Assembly (NCBI GenBank): GCA_963775395.1
Contig: CAVZIX010000005.1
Span: 268,813-332,812 of the forward strand
Source of the DNA: JAIBJN01 sp963775395
GTDB taxonomy: Bacteria; Actinomycetota; Thermoleophilia; Gaiellales; Gaiellaceae
Direction: 5' to 3'
Length of the DNA: 64,000 nucleotides
Shown here: one piece after another, positions 32,738 to 44,043 of the stretch
Position numbering within the stretch: position 1 is the first letter of the stretch
How the letters are laid out: each line of letters begins with the position of its first letter
Made by a program: the position numbers and the translations under genes
The notes under the pieces: generated by a model
What the model was told of the DNA's origin: nothing
The model's database searches: none
The model's input: only the letters and a program-made list of their open reading frames with translations

Positions 32738-33055
32738 GTGTACGCAAGTGTCACCACCGTGCGTGGAGCCGGCCCCGAGGTCGGCTTGACCGCCAAGATG
32801 GCGGCGGACTCCATGCTCTCGTGGCTGAGCCAGTTCGAGGGCTACTGCGGGCTCCTGATCTTCGCGTCGCCCGAGACGGGCAGCGCGCGGATCATGACCC
32901 TCTGGGAGAACGAGGAGGCCCTGGACCGCAGCGAGCGGAGCCGAGCGCAGGTCAGGGAGAGCATGATCGCGACAGCGGGCGCCCAGCTCGAGAGCGTCGA
33001 GCGGTACGAGGTCATCCTCGACGAGCGCGTGGATTCCGCGCCCACCTCGGCGTAG
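32738..33055 (+). CDS. ABM-like dimeric alpha/beta-barrel protein (paralogue 1)
   Basis: The 105-residue product (MYASVTTVRGAGPEVGL ... SWLSQFEGYCGLLIFASPETGSARIMTLWENEEALDRSE) has the beta-alpha-beta-beta order and central tryptophan of antibiotic-biosynthesis-monooxygenase-like domains. Such proteins may be heme-degrading or quinone-forming enzymes or simple ligand binders; no catalytic residues are certain. It starts with GTG and is followed after 13 bases by a paralogue of the same size. Confidence 0.7.
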   Translation: MYASVTTVRGAGPEVGLTAKMAADSMLSWLSQFEGYCGLLIFASPETGSARIMTLWENEEALDRSERSRAQVRESMIATAGAQLESVERYEVILDERVDSAPTSA

Positions 33056-33068
33056 ACTCGCCCCGATC

Positions 33069-33383
33069 GTGTTCGCGCGAGTCACCACGTTCCAAGGGGA
33101 TCCGGAGCGCATGGACGAGGGCGCTCGCATCTTCCGCGAGGAGGTCGTCCCCTGGTTGCGCGACTCCACCGGCTTCCGCGGGGTCATCGTGATGGTCGAC
33201 CGTGAGAACGAGCGCGCGATGGGCGTCTCGTTCTGGACGACGAAGGAGACCGCGACCGACGCCTTCACGAGCGGGGCCAGCCTCCGCGACGAAGTGGCGG
33301 CGAGCGTCGGCACGACGATGACCGGCGAGGAGTTCTACGAAGTCGTGACCGCCCAGGCGCTGTCGCTCGAGCGCGACGAGTAG
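33069..33383 (+). CDS. ABM-like dimeric alpha/beta-barrel protein (paralogue 2)
   Basis: The 104-residue product (MFARVTTFQGDPERMDEGARIFREEVVPWLRDSTGFRGVIVMVDRENERAMGVSFWTTKE) shares the start, length, FRGxIVMxDxExxRAxGVxFW core and acidic tail with the gene before it, so the two arose by tandem duplication. They may form a heterodimer. It begins with GTG; function is unknown. Confidence 0.72.
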   Translation: MFARVTTFQGDPERMDEGARIFREEVVPWLRDSTGFRGVIVMVDRENERAMGVSFWTTKETATDAFTSGASLRDEVAASVGTTMTGEEFYEVVTAQALSLERDE

Positions 33384-33442
33384 CTCTGGCTGGGCGAGGC
33401 CCCGTTCGCTGGGCGGATGCGAACCGGGGTGCGCCGACCGAC

Positions 33443-33538
33443 TCACGAGTCGTCGGGCGTGGCGGGGAACAGCCAGGCGGCGACATACAGGATCGCCGTG
33501 ACCGCGGTGGCAGCGCAGATGGCGATGGCCACGATCAT
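33443..33538 (-). CDS. 31-residue single-helix membrane peptide
   Basis: The peptide starts MIVAIAICAATAVTAILYVA, followed by a short AWLFPATPDDS tail. A near-perfect ribosome site (AAAGGAGGTGA) stands 4 bases from the ATG, the strongest in the window, and codons end in G or C in almost every case. It is shorter than most gene-finders accept. It follows the 67-residue gene on the same strand. One membrane helix; function unknown. Confidence 0.7.
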   Translation of the reverse strand: MIVAIAICAATAVTAILYVAAWLFPATPDDS

Positions 33539-33570
33539 GACCTCACCTCCTTTCGCGATGCCGAGGCGGC

Positions 33571-33597
33571 GGCGCGCCCCCGGTGGGGAGCGCGCCT
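33571..33597 (-). terminator. Hairpin between two small genes
   Basis: GGCGCGC-CCC pairs with GGGG-GCGCGCC around a short loop. It lies just past the stop of the 67-residue gene and before the 31-residue gene on the minus strand, so it may end the former or separate their messages. Confidence 0.5.
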
Positions 33598-33602
33598 CTC
33601 GC

Positions 33603-33806
33603 CTAGACCCCGAGCGCGCGGGTCAGCACGCGCCGCGGATCGCGGCCGGCGCGGGCCGAGCGCTCGAGCTCATCGCTCGGCCCTGCGCGGTCGCGCCGCT
33701 CCAGCCGAGCGAGCTCCCGCGAGCGGAGCGTGATCTCGGCCGCCCGGAGCGGCTCGCGCTGGCGGGCGCTCCGGGACTCGAGCTGGAGCATGTGCTGCTG
33801 GTGCAT
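33603..33806 (-). CDS. 67-residue basic protein of unknown function
   Basis: The product MHQQHMLQLESRSARQREP ... RDPRRVLTRALGV is rich in Arg and Glu, helical-looking and without a membrane segment. AAGGAGG (33811-33817) sits 4-5 bases before the ATG, strongly supporting this start over a longer in-frame one at 33917. I know no family for it. Confidence 0.6.
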   Translation of the reverse strand: MHQQHMLQLESRSARQREPLRAAEITLRSRELARLERRDRAGPSDELERSARAGRDPRRVLTRALGV

Positions 33807-33950
33807 CCCTTCCTCCTTCGTCGTCGTCGCGGAGGGCAACCGATGTCCCTCCGGCCATCTCCAGCGAGGAGATCGCCGCAGGCCTCGGAAAAACAGCAGG
33901 CAAAAGCACGCCCACATCCACCAGCGCTATTTCCGACCCTGGAACGACGA

Positions 33951-33971
33951 AGGCGACCCGTTGGGTCGCCT
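33951..33971 (-). terminator. Terminator of the 44-residue gene
   Basis: A perfect 9-bp stem (AGGCGACCC and complement) with a three-base loop lies 29 bases past the stop at 34000 on the minus strand, followed by TCGTCGTTCC. Confidence 0.6.
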
Positions 33972-33999
33972 CGCGTGGAGCGTGTATGGCGCTATCGAG

Positions 34000-34134
34000 C
34001 TAGCGCATACGCCTCTCTGCGAGGGTGGACCCGTCGTTGGCCAGAGCCGCGACGCGACCGGCTCCGTTCGACCACGCCGGCATCATCGCGGGCTTCGCCG
34101 CCTCGAGCCTGTTCACCTGGTAAGCGTTGGTCAT
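34000..34134 (-). CDS. 44-residue orphan protein with its own promoter and terminator
   Basis: The product begins MTNAYQVNRLEAAKPAMMPA and ends STLAERRMR. AAAGG stands 7 bases before the ATG. A promoter with TTGCCA and TATCCT 17 bp apart lies 31 bases upstream, and a terminator follows. Third codon positions are almost all G or C. The ensemble argues for a real gene although it is too short for usual calling. No family, signal peptide or membrane segment is visible; a regulatory peptide or small-RNA role cannot be excluded. Confidence 0.55.
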   Translation of the reverse strand: MTNAYQVNRLEAAKPAMMPAWSNGAGRVAALANDGSTLAERRMR

Positions 34135-34164
34135 AGAGATGCCTTTCGCCGGGTACGAAGCGCG

Positions 34165-34193
34165 AGGATAGCGTACGCATCCGACGTTGGCAA
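34165..34193 (-). promoter_or_regulatory. Promoter of the 44-residue gene
   Basis: On the minus strand TTGCCA (34193-34188) and TATCCT (34170-34165) are exactly 17 bp apart in a stretch visibly richer in A and T than its surroundings. The start codon is 31 bases downstream. Confidence 0.6.
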
Positions 34194-34269
34194 GAGATTC
34201 AGCGAGATACCTGCCGACATGTGTAGCGCGGTTGTCACAAAATGGAGAAAGAAATGAAACCGGCCTATT

Positions 34270-35532
34270 TCACACCATCGCCGGCGCTTCGACCGGCGGC
34301 CGGCGCGGCCCGCGCTTGATCAGGAGCACGGCGAGGGCGGCGGCGAGCGCCAGCGCGCCGGCACCTACGAACGCGATGGTGTACTCGCCGGTCTCGGTTC
34401 GCGTGAGCCCGGCGATCCACGCCGCCGTCGCCGCGCCGAGCTGGTGGGCGCTGAAGATCCAGGCGAAGACGACACCCGCCTGGGTCGGAAAGGCGGAGGT
34501 CGTGAGCGCGGACGTGGGTGGCACCGTGGCGACCCAGTCGAGCCCGTAGACGACCGCGAAGGCGACGAGCGCCGCGTACTCGGAGCCGAACGCGACCGGC
34601 AGAGCCAGAAGCGCGAGGCCGCGGAACCCGTAGTAGACGAGCAGGAGCTTCCGAGGGTCGTAGCGGTCGGTGAACCACCCCGAGCCGATCGTCCCCGCGA
34701 TGTCGAACGCGCCGATGAGCGCGAGGAGCGACGCCGCGCTGACCTGCGCGATGCCGTGGTCGTGGGCAGCAGGGATGAGGTGGGTCGAGACGAGACCGTT
34801 CGTGGTCGCGCCGCAGACGAAGAACGTCCCGGCGAGGAGCCAGAACGTTCGCGAGCGCGCGCCGGCCCGGATCCCGTTCAGCACCGCGCTGAGCGCCGGA
34901 GGCGCCGCGGGAGGCTCCTCCCAGTCGGCCGGCGCACCGTAGGGTCGGGCGCCGACGTCGCGCGGCCGGTCGCGCATGAAGAGAAGGACGAGCGGCAGCA
35001 CGAAGGCGAGCGCGGCAACCGCGACCAGGGCCGCCGCGTAGCGCCAGTCCATGCCGGCCACCCAGGCGAGGAGCGGCAGGAAGACGAGCTGGCCCGAGGC
35101 GTTGCTCGCCGTGAGGACGCCGGTGACGAGCCCGCGCCGTTCGACGAACCAGCGGTTGGCGATGATCGCCGCGAGCGGGACCGAGACGGCGCCGGTCGCG
35201 AGCCCGTTGACGACGCCCCAGAGCAGGAAGAGCTGCCAGGGCTCCGTCATCCCGATCGTCAGGAGCGACGAGGCGGCGATGACCGCCAGCGCGCCGCCTA
35301 CGACACGCCGCATGCCGAACCGCTCGACGAGCGCGGCCGCGAACGGCGCCCCGAGCCCGAAGCAGAGGAGGTTGAGGGAGACGGCGAGGCCGATCGTCTC
35401 GTGGCTCCAGCCGAACTCGTCGTGGAGCGGGAGCAGCAACACGCCCGCGGTCGAGCGGAAGCCGGCCGCCATCACGAGCGCGACGAAGCCGACGCTTACC
35501 ACGACCCAGGCGTAGTGCACCCGCGACCGCAT
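34270..35532 (-). CDS. MFS transporter (OxlT/monocarboxylate-like)
   Basis: The 420-residue protein from ATG 35532 (MRSRVHYAWVVVSVGFVALVMAAG) has 12 predicted membrane helices in two halves. Features such as FGWSHETIGLAVSLNLLCFGLGAPFAAALVERFGMRRV, NRWFVERRGLVTGVLTASNASGQLVF and GWFTDRYDPRKLL match MFS carriers of the MCT/OxlT type. It is divergent from a MarR gene, sharing a palindrome, so it is probably derepressed by the MarR ligand. The longer frame to 35637 runs through that operator and is unlikely. Substrate unknown; export or uptake of an organic acid is possible. Confidence 0.9.
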   Translation of the reverse strand: MRSRVHYAWVVVSVGFVALVMAAGFRSTAGVLLLPLHDEFGWSHETIGLAVSLNLLCFGLGAPFAAALVERFGMRRVVGGALAVIAASSLLTIGMTEPWQLFLLWGVVNGLATGAVSVPLAAIIANRWFVERRGLVTGVLTASNASGQLVFLPLLAWVAGMDWRYAAALVAVAALAFVLPLVLLFMRDRPRDVGARPYGAPADWEEPPAAPPALSAVLNGIRAGARSRTFWLLAGTFFVCGATTNGLVSTHLIPAAHDHGIAQVSAASLLALIGAFDIAGTIGSGWFTDRYDPRKLLLVYYGFRGLALLALPVAFGSEYAALVAFAVVYGLDWVATVPPTSALTTSAFPTQAGVVFAWIFSAHQLGAATAAWIAGLTRTETGEYTIAFVGAGALALAAALAVLLIKRGPRRPPVEAPAMV

Positions 35533-35551
35533 CAGGCGGGAACGTATCAAA

Positions 35552-35569
35552 TAGGGGTATATACTCCTA
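35552..35569. promoter_or_regulatory. MarR operator palindrome
   Basis: TAGGGGTAT and ATACTCCTA form an 18-base inverted repeat with a single mismatch, 7 bases before the marR ATG and 20 before the MFS start. It would control both divergent genes. Confidence 0.65.
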
Positions 35570-35575
35570 TCGACG

Positions 35576-36016
35576 ATGCCTTCCGGGGTCGAGCCCGTCC
35601 AGTCCCCCTGCGTCTGCGCGACGCTTCGCATGGCCACGCGCGCGGTGGCGCGGATCTACGACGAGTCTCTCGCGCCCTACGGCTTGCGGACGACCCAGTA
35701 CTCGATCCTCGCGCGGCTCGAGGTCGAGGGCCCCGCGCCGGTGGGCCACCTGGCGGCTCGGCTGGTCATGGACCGCTCGACGCTCGCGCGCGAGGCGGCC
35801 CCGCTCGTGCGGGCAGGCCTCGTCGCCGAGGAAGCCGGCCCGGACAGGCGACAGCGGCTGCTCTCGCTGACCACGGAGGGCCTGTCGCGCCTCGAGGCGG
35901 CCAGGCCGGGCTGGCGCGAGGCCCAGAGGCTCGTGCGCGAGGAGCTCGGGCGCGAGCGCACGGACGGGCTGCTCGGCGAACTGCGCGCGCTGGTCGGCTC
36001 GGTCACCGCGCCGTAG
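35576..36016 (+). CDS. MarR-family transcriptional regulator
   Basis: The 146-residue protein shows the MarR plan: helix TLRMATRAVARIYDESLAPYGLRTTQYSILARLEVEG, winged helix VGHLAARLVMDRSTLAREAAPLVRAGLVAEEAGPDRRQRLLSLTTEG, and C-terminal dimer helices. A CVC pair near the N-terminus (Cys12 and Cys14) could be redox- or ligand-sensitive. It probably represses itself and the divergent MFS gene. Its 3' end overlaps the amine oxidase gene by 14 bases (convergent). Confidence 0.9.
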   Translation: MPSGVEPVQSPCVCATLRMATRAVARIYDESLAPYGLRTTQYSILARLEVEGPAPVGHLAARLVMDRSTLAREAAPLVRAGLVAEEAGPDRRQRLLSLTTEGLSRLEAARPGWREAQRLVREELGRERTDGLLGELRALVGSVTAP

Positions 36017-37196
36017 GGTCGCCCGTCAGGTCGGCGGCGGCCCGGAGGCCGCTGCGCAGAGCCCCCTCCATCAGGCCGTGCCACGCGCCCGCGGTGTGCT
36101 CTCCCGCGAACGCGAGCGGGCCGACCGGGCGGGCGAGCTCGCTCGTCTGCAGCGGCGACGAGAGCGACGGAGCCGAGTATGCGCCGAGCGACCACGGATC
36201 GTCGCCCCACGTCGTGAGCATCGCCTCGTCGGGCTCGAGATCGAGCTCGGGCCGCAACGCGGCGAGCGTCGCGAGCCAGCGCTCCGGGCCCTCCCCGACC
36301 TGGAGGCGCTCGAGCGCGGCCTGCGTGCCCGCGAACGCCCCAACGAAGCCGGCGGGGAGCCCGTCCGGCCCGAGTTGCGAGTAGGTCCAGTAGCGGTCGG
36401 GCACCGCGAGGACGGCGCTCGGCTCGACTGGAGCCCGCAGGGGAACGTGCAGTTTCGCCGCCTGGCCGTAGCGGACGGCCGCGAGCGCGGCGGCCTTCGC
36501 CGGAGGAAGCAGCGGCTCGAAGCGGATCCGCTCGACGGCGGTCGCGGGCGCCGCGAGAACGGCCACGTCGGCCTCCACCTCGAAACCGGCGCCCAGGAGA
36601 CGCACGGACCGCTCGCCCCAGACGACGGACTCGACCGCAGAGTCGAGATGGACCGCGAGCCGCGTCGCGAGCGCGCGGGCGAGGCCGCTGTTCCCTCCCT
36701 CGACTCCGAAGGTGTCGAAGCGCCCGAAGCCCGCGCCCGTCTCGGCGAGCACCGCCGCGTCGAGGTCGTCGGCCGGGTGGGCGCTCGAGATCTCGATCCG
36801 CGCCTGGATGGCATCACGCACCGCGGGCGCGATGCCCGAGAGGGCCAGAACGCCGGCGACGCTGCCCTCCGGGGACAGCGAGCGCAGCTCCGCGGCCGCC
36901 GCCTCGACCTCGACGAGCGAGGCCGGCTCGCCGCCGCGCGGCTCACGTGCGCCGTAAAGCGTGCCCTTCCTGAAGAGCCGGAGCCCGAGCCGCTCGGCGG
37001 TTGCGCGCAGGACCTCGTCCGAGGTGAAGACGAACTCCGCTCCGCGCTCCGCGACGCCGCCCGCGAACGGCTGCGACCACACGCGGCCACCGACGCGGTC
37101 GCGCGCCTCGAGAACGACGACGTCCTCGCCCGCGCGGGCGAGCGCATCCGCTGCCGCGAGCCCGGCCAGGCCCGCGCCGACCACGGCGATCCTCAC
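36003..37196 (-). CDS. FAD-dependent amine oxidase (flavin monoamine oxidase family)
   Basis: The 397-residue protein starts with the dinucleotide motif VVGAGLAGLAAADALARAGEDVVVLEARDRVGGRV and ends with the FAD-contacting LAFAGEHTAGAWHGLMEGALRSGLRAA, both marks of the monoamine-oxidase/protoporphyrinogen-oxidase superfamily. Substrate residues are not conserved enough to name the amine. It follows gltB by 28 bases on the same strand and may be co-expressed, which would fit ammonia release from amines, but that is inference. GTG start. Confidence 0.88.
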   Translation of the reverse strand: MRIAVVGAGLAGLAAADALARAGEDVVVLEARDRVGGRVWSQPFAGGVAERGAEFVFTSDEVLRATAERLGLRLFRKGTLYGAREPRGGEPASLVEVEAAAAELRSLSPEGSVAGVLALSGIAPAVRDAIQARIEISSAHPADDLDAAVLAETGAGFGRFDTFGVEGGNSGLARALATRLAVHLDSAVESVVWGERSVRLLGAGFEVEADVAVLAAPATAVERIRFEPLLPPAKAAALAAVRYGQAAKLHVPLRAPVEPSAVLAVPDRYWTYSQLGPDGLPAGFVGAFAGTQAALERLQVGEGPERWLATLAALRPELDLEPDEAMLTTWGDDPWSLGAYSAPSLSSPLQTSELARPVGPLAFAGEHTAGAWHGLMEGALRSGLRAAADLTGDPTAR

Positions 37197-37224
37197 TCCG
37201 CTCTCACCTGCGTAGCGTCGCAGG

Positions 37225-41572
<4,348 letters not shown>

Positions 41573-41643
41573 CGACTTCGGTCGACCACCCTCCAGGTGA
41601 GGACGTACGTACGAGTACGGGTTCTCCGCCTCTTTCTTCTTCA

Positions 41644-41683
41644 GCTAGCCGGCGGAGGCGGAAGGGGCTGGACGCCGGCTAGC
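41644..41683. repeat. Long inverted repeat in the gltB/glnK intergenic
   Basis: GCTAGCCGGCG (41644-41654) and its exact complement (41673-41683) are 18 bases apart. It lies about 72 bases upstream of the gltB start and could be a leader hairpin or a regulator site for the divergent nitrogen genes. Confidence 0.5.
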
Positions 41684-41818
41684 GCACACGAATGCGCGCA
41701 ATGAGCTTGCCAAGAAACGACGGGCTTGTCGGCAGGCTGCGCATCCGAATCGCGGAGACTATGGAAGGGATCGGACGTCGTCAAGGGCTCGGACGGGCGA
41801 TCTTCGACACCCTCCCTT

Positions 41819-41922
41819 GCGTCCGTCCTCCCACCGCGCTATGGTGCGCGCTTCCTCGTCGGCGGAGAAGCGGGCGAGGAGAGGCGTTGAGGCCTCAGGA
41901 GCGTCGCTCCTGGGGCTTTTTT
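41819..41922 (+). ncRNA. Structured leader with intrinsic terminator upstream of glnK-amtB
   Basis: The RNA can fold as a three-way junction. P1 pairs 41819-41830 with 41876-41887 around an internal loop. P2 is CGCGC-TATGGT-GCGCG (41835-41850). P3 spans 41851-41870 (CTTC-CTC with GAG-AAG). Four bases on comes a terminator. Its place before ammonium genes recalls glutamine riboswitches (glnA-type three-way junctions), but I do not find the conserved glnA bases, so it is only a candidate. The rest of 41573-41948 holds no gene I can support. Confidence 0.45.
41892..41922 (+). terminator. Intrinsic terminator (probable attenuator) before glnK
   Basis: An 11-bp stem (41892-41902 with 41906-41916, one G-U pair) with a GTC loop is followed by six T residues, the best T-tract in the window. 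It ends only 26 bases before the glnK start, so the operon must be transcribed through it, which implies attenuation or a second promoter. Confidence 0.8.
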
Positions 41923-41948
41923 CGTGGTCCAGACGGGAGGCGAGCGAG

Positions 41949-42299
41949 ATGGTGAAGGTCGAAGCAGTCGTCATCCGGGAGCGGGTGGAGACGGTCATCG
42001 ACGCGGTCGAGCACGAGACCGGCCACGTCGGCGTGACCGTTCTCGAGGCCATCGGCCACGGCCGCCAGCGCGGGATCACCCACGAGTACAGGGGGCGCGT
42101 CTTCGAGTCGCGCTTCCTCCCGAAGGCCCAGCTCGTGCTGGTGGTGGCCGACGACATCGCGGACGACGTCGTGGCGACGATCGTGGACGCGGCCCGGAGC
42201 GGCAACGAGTCGGGCGACGGGATCGTCTGGACGACGCCCGTCGCGAACGTCACGCACAACCGGACGGGCAGGAGCCTGGAGGAGGTGGAGGTCAGATGA
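41949..42299 (+). CDS. glnK: PII nitrogen-regulatory protein
   Basis: The 116-residue protein follows GGGAGG and begins MVKVEAVVIRERVETVIDAVE. The PII layout is clear: beta-alpha-beta with EAIGHGRQRG, a T-loop containing the conserved Tyr (THEYRGR), LPKAQLVLVVADDIADDVVATIVDAARSG, and the ATP-binding GIVWTTPVANV. The T-loop is shorter and less canonical than KGxTExYRG. It should bind ATP, ADP and 2-oxoglutarate and gate the ammonium channel. Its stop overlaps the amtB start (ATGA), the classic glnK-amtB coupling. Confidence 0.93.
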   Translation: MVKVEAVVIRERVETVIDAVEHETGHVGVTVLEAIGHGRQRGITHEYRGRVFESRFLPKAQLVLVVADDIADDVVATIVDAARSGNESGDGIVWTTPVANVTHNRTGRSLEEVEVR

Positions 42300-43693
42300 C
42301 GACCAAGGAGCTGGCCATCGCGACGAGCACTGTCTGGGTCCTGCTCGCCGCCATCCTGGTCATGTTCATGCAGGCAGGCTTCGCCTTCCTCGAGGCCGGG
42401 CTGACGCGGATGAAGAACGTCGGCCACATCGCCGCGAAGAACGTGCTCGTGCTCGCCCTCGCGTCGGTCGTGTACTACCTCGTCGGCTTCGGCATCGCGT
42501 TCGGGGACGGCGGCAACGGCCTCGTCGGCGGCTCCGGGTTCGCCCCGTCGGTGGAGGAGCTGCTCGCCGTGGGCACGGCGCCGTTCTCGTGGTTTACGTC
42601 CATCCCCGGCGCGGCCGGCTACCTCTTCGAGGTCGTCTTCTGCGCCGTCTCGCTGGCGATCGTCTGGGGCGCGATGGCCGAACGCACGCGGCTCTGGGTC
42701 TACTTCGTCTTCGGCGTCGCCTACACGCTCGTCTACTCCGTCGTCTCGCACTGGATCTGGAGCCCGGACGGCTGGCTCTTCGCCCGCGGGATGCAGGACT
42801 TCGCCGGCTCGACGGTCGTGCACTACCAGGGCGCCCTCGCCGGCCTGGCAGGCGCGCTCCTCCTCGGGCCGCGCATCGGGAAGTTCGTGGACGGCAAGCC
42901 GAACGCCATCCCGGGGCACAACATGGCCTACACGACCTTGGGCGTGCTGATCCTCTGGTTCGGCTGGTTCGGCTTCAACCCCGGCTCGACGCTGAGCGTC
43001 GACTTCGGGGGCGTCGGCTTCTTCTCGTACGTCGCGCTGAACACGAACATCGCGGCTGCGGCAGGCGTCCTCGGCGCCGTCGCCACCTCCTGGATCGTGG
43101 TCAAGAAGCCCGACCTCTCGATGATGCTGAACGGCGCCATCGCCGCGCTCGTGGCCATCACGGCAGCATGCGCGTTCGTCGCGCCCTGGGCCGCGATCCT
43201 CATCGGGGGCGTCGCGGGCGTGATCGTCGTCCTCGGCTCGCTGCTCGTCGAGCGGCTGCGGATCGACGACCCGATCGGCGCCATAGCGGCGCACGGAATG
43301 GCGGGTGTCTGGGGGACGCTCGCACTCGGCTTCCTCACCGTGCCTTCGCTCGCCGAGAGGCTCGCCACCGGAAGCCCGGGGCTCCTCTACGGCGGCGGCT
43401 TCCACCAGCTCGGCGTCCAGGCGCTCGGCCTCGCGACCGTCGGCGCGTTCACCTTCGGGGCGTCGTTCCTCATCCTCTGGGTGCTGAAGGCGACCATCGG
43501 GATCCGGACGGAGCCCGAGGTGGAGACCGCCGGCCTGGACGTGTCCGAGCACGGCATGTGGGGCTATCCCGAGTTCTACATCCCGGTGCCCGGCGGCTAC
43601 GGGACCGAGTCGCACCGCCACCTGGGGGTCGCGCACACGCTCAGGGCTCGGGAGGCGCCCCACCCCGCCCCGCTCGCCGAGCCGGCCGGGTAG
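42296..43693 (+). CDS. amtB: Ammonium transporter
   Basis: The 465-residue protein has 11 membrane helices of the Amt/MEP/Rh type. The twin pore histidines occur in TVVHYQGALAGL and IAAHGMAGVWGT, and the substrate gate residues lie in WGAMAERTR and YTTLGVLILWFGWFGFNPGST. The C-terminal cytoplasmic tail (GLDVSEHGMWGYPEFY) carries the regulatory motif. It is translationally coupled to glnK and faces divergent gltB, so uptake and assimilation genes are grouped. Confidence 0.95.
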   Translation: MTTKELAIATSTVWVLLAAILVMFMQAGFAFLEAGLTRMKNVGHIAAKNVLVLALASVVYYLVGFGIAFGDGGNGLVGGSGFAPSVEELLAVGTAPFSWFTSIPGAAGYLFEVVFCAVSLAIVWGAMAERTRLWVYFVFGVAYTLVYSVVSHWIWSPDGWLFARGMQDFAGSTVVHYQGALAGLAGALLLGPRIGKFVDGKPNAIPGHNMAYTTLGVLILWFGWFGFNPGSTLSVDFGGVGFFSYVALNTNIAAAAGVLGAVATSWIVVKKPDLSMMLNGAIAALVAITAACAFVAPWAAILIGGVAGVIVVLGSLLVERLRIDDPIGAIAAHGMAGVWGTLALGFLTVPSLAERLATGSPGLLYGGGFHQLGVQALGLATVGAFTFGASFLILWVLKATIGIRTEPEVETAGLDVSEHGMWGYPEFYIPVPGGYGTESHRHLGVAHTLRAREAPHPAPLAEPAG

Positions 43694-43694
43694 C

Positions 43695-43741
43695 TGTCAA
43701 CTCAGGGTTGACGGGGTCATGTTGTCAACGTAGGGTTGACA
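43695..43741 (+). promoter_or_regulatory. Twin operators over a leaderless promoter
   Basis: Two inverted repeats, TGTCAAC-N4-GTTGAC (43695-43712, N4 plus G) and TGTCAAC-N4-GTTGACA (43723-43741, N4 plus G), precede the HTH gene. TTGACG (43708-43713) and TAGGGT (43731-43736), 17 bp apart, form a promoter whose two boxes fall within the two operators. Transcription would begin at or next to the ATG (43744), and no ribosome site exists, so the mRNA is probably leaderless and self-regulated. Confidence 0.65.
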
Positions 43742-43743
43742 GC

Positions 43744-44043
43744 ATGACCCCCGGCGAACGAGAGCGTGTACTCCGACGCGAGCTGCACGCCGCGCTCCAG
43801 GCGCTGAGCGCGGAGCTCGACGCCCTCGAGCTCGTCGGCGACGTGCCCCTCGTGAAGGACTTCGTCGAGGACTTCGCTCAGGCCCGTATCGCAGACGCGC
43901 GCGCCTCGGGCGCCTCGTGGGCGGAGATCTCCGAGCGGCTCGGGGTGACGCGGCAGGCGGCGCACAAGCGCTTCGCCGGACAGCTCGGGGGCGGGCGTGC
44001 GGTCTTTGAGCTGCGGTTCGCTCGCAAGCGGAGCGAAGCGTGA
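43744..44043 (+). CDS. Small HTH regulator preceding a protease gene
   Basis: The 99-residue protein has an N-terminal helical region (TPGERERVLRRELHAALQALSAELDALEL) and a helix-turn-helix near residues 50-80 (ARIADARASGASWAEISERLGVTRQAAHKRFAG) like sigma-70 region 4/AsnC-type motifs. Twin palindromes over its promoter suggest autoregulation. Its stop overlaps the next start (GTGA), so it is coupled to a retropepsin-like protein. This pairing may be a regulator with a protease controlling its level; that is inference. Confidence 0.75.
   Translation: MTPGERERVLRRELHAALQALSAELDALELVGDVPLVKDFVEDFAQARIADARASGASWAEISERLGVTRQAAHKRFAGQLGGGRAVFELRFARKRSEA

Noticed and set aside
34252..34317. 21-codon plus-strand frame beginning MKPAYFTPS
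   Set aside because: It runs antisense into the MFS gene and has no support beyond a GGAGA-like site.
41819..41922. Assignment of the glnK leader to the known glutamine riboswitch
   Set aside because: The conserved bases of that RNA were not found, so only an unassigned structured leader is claimed.
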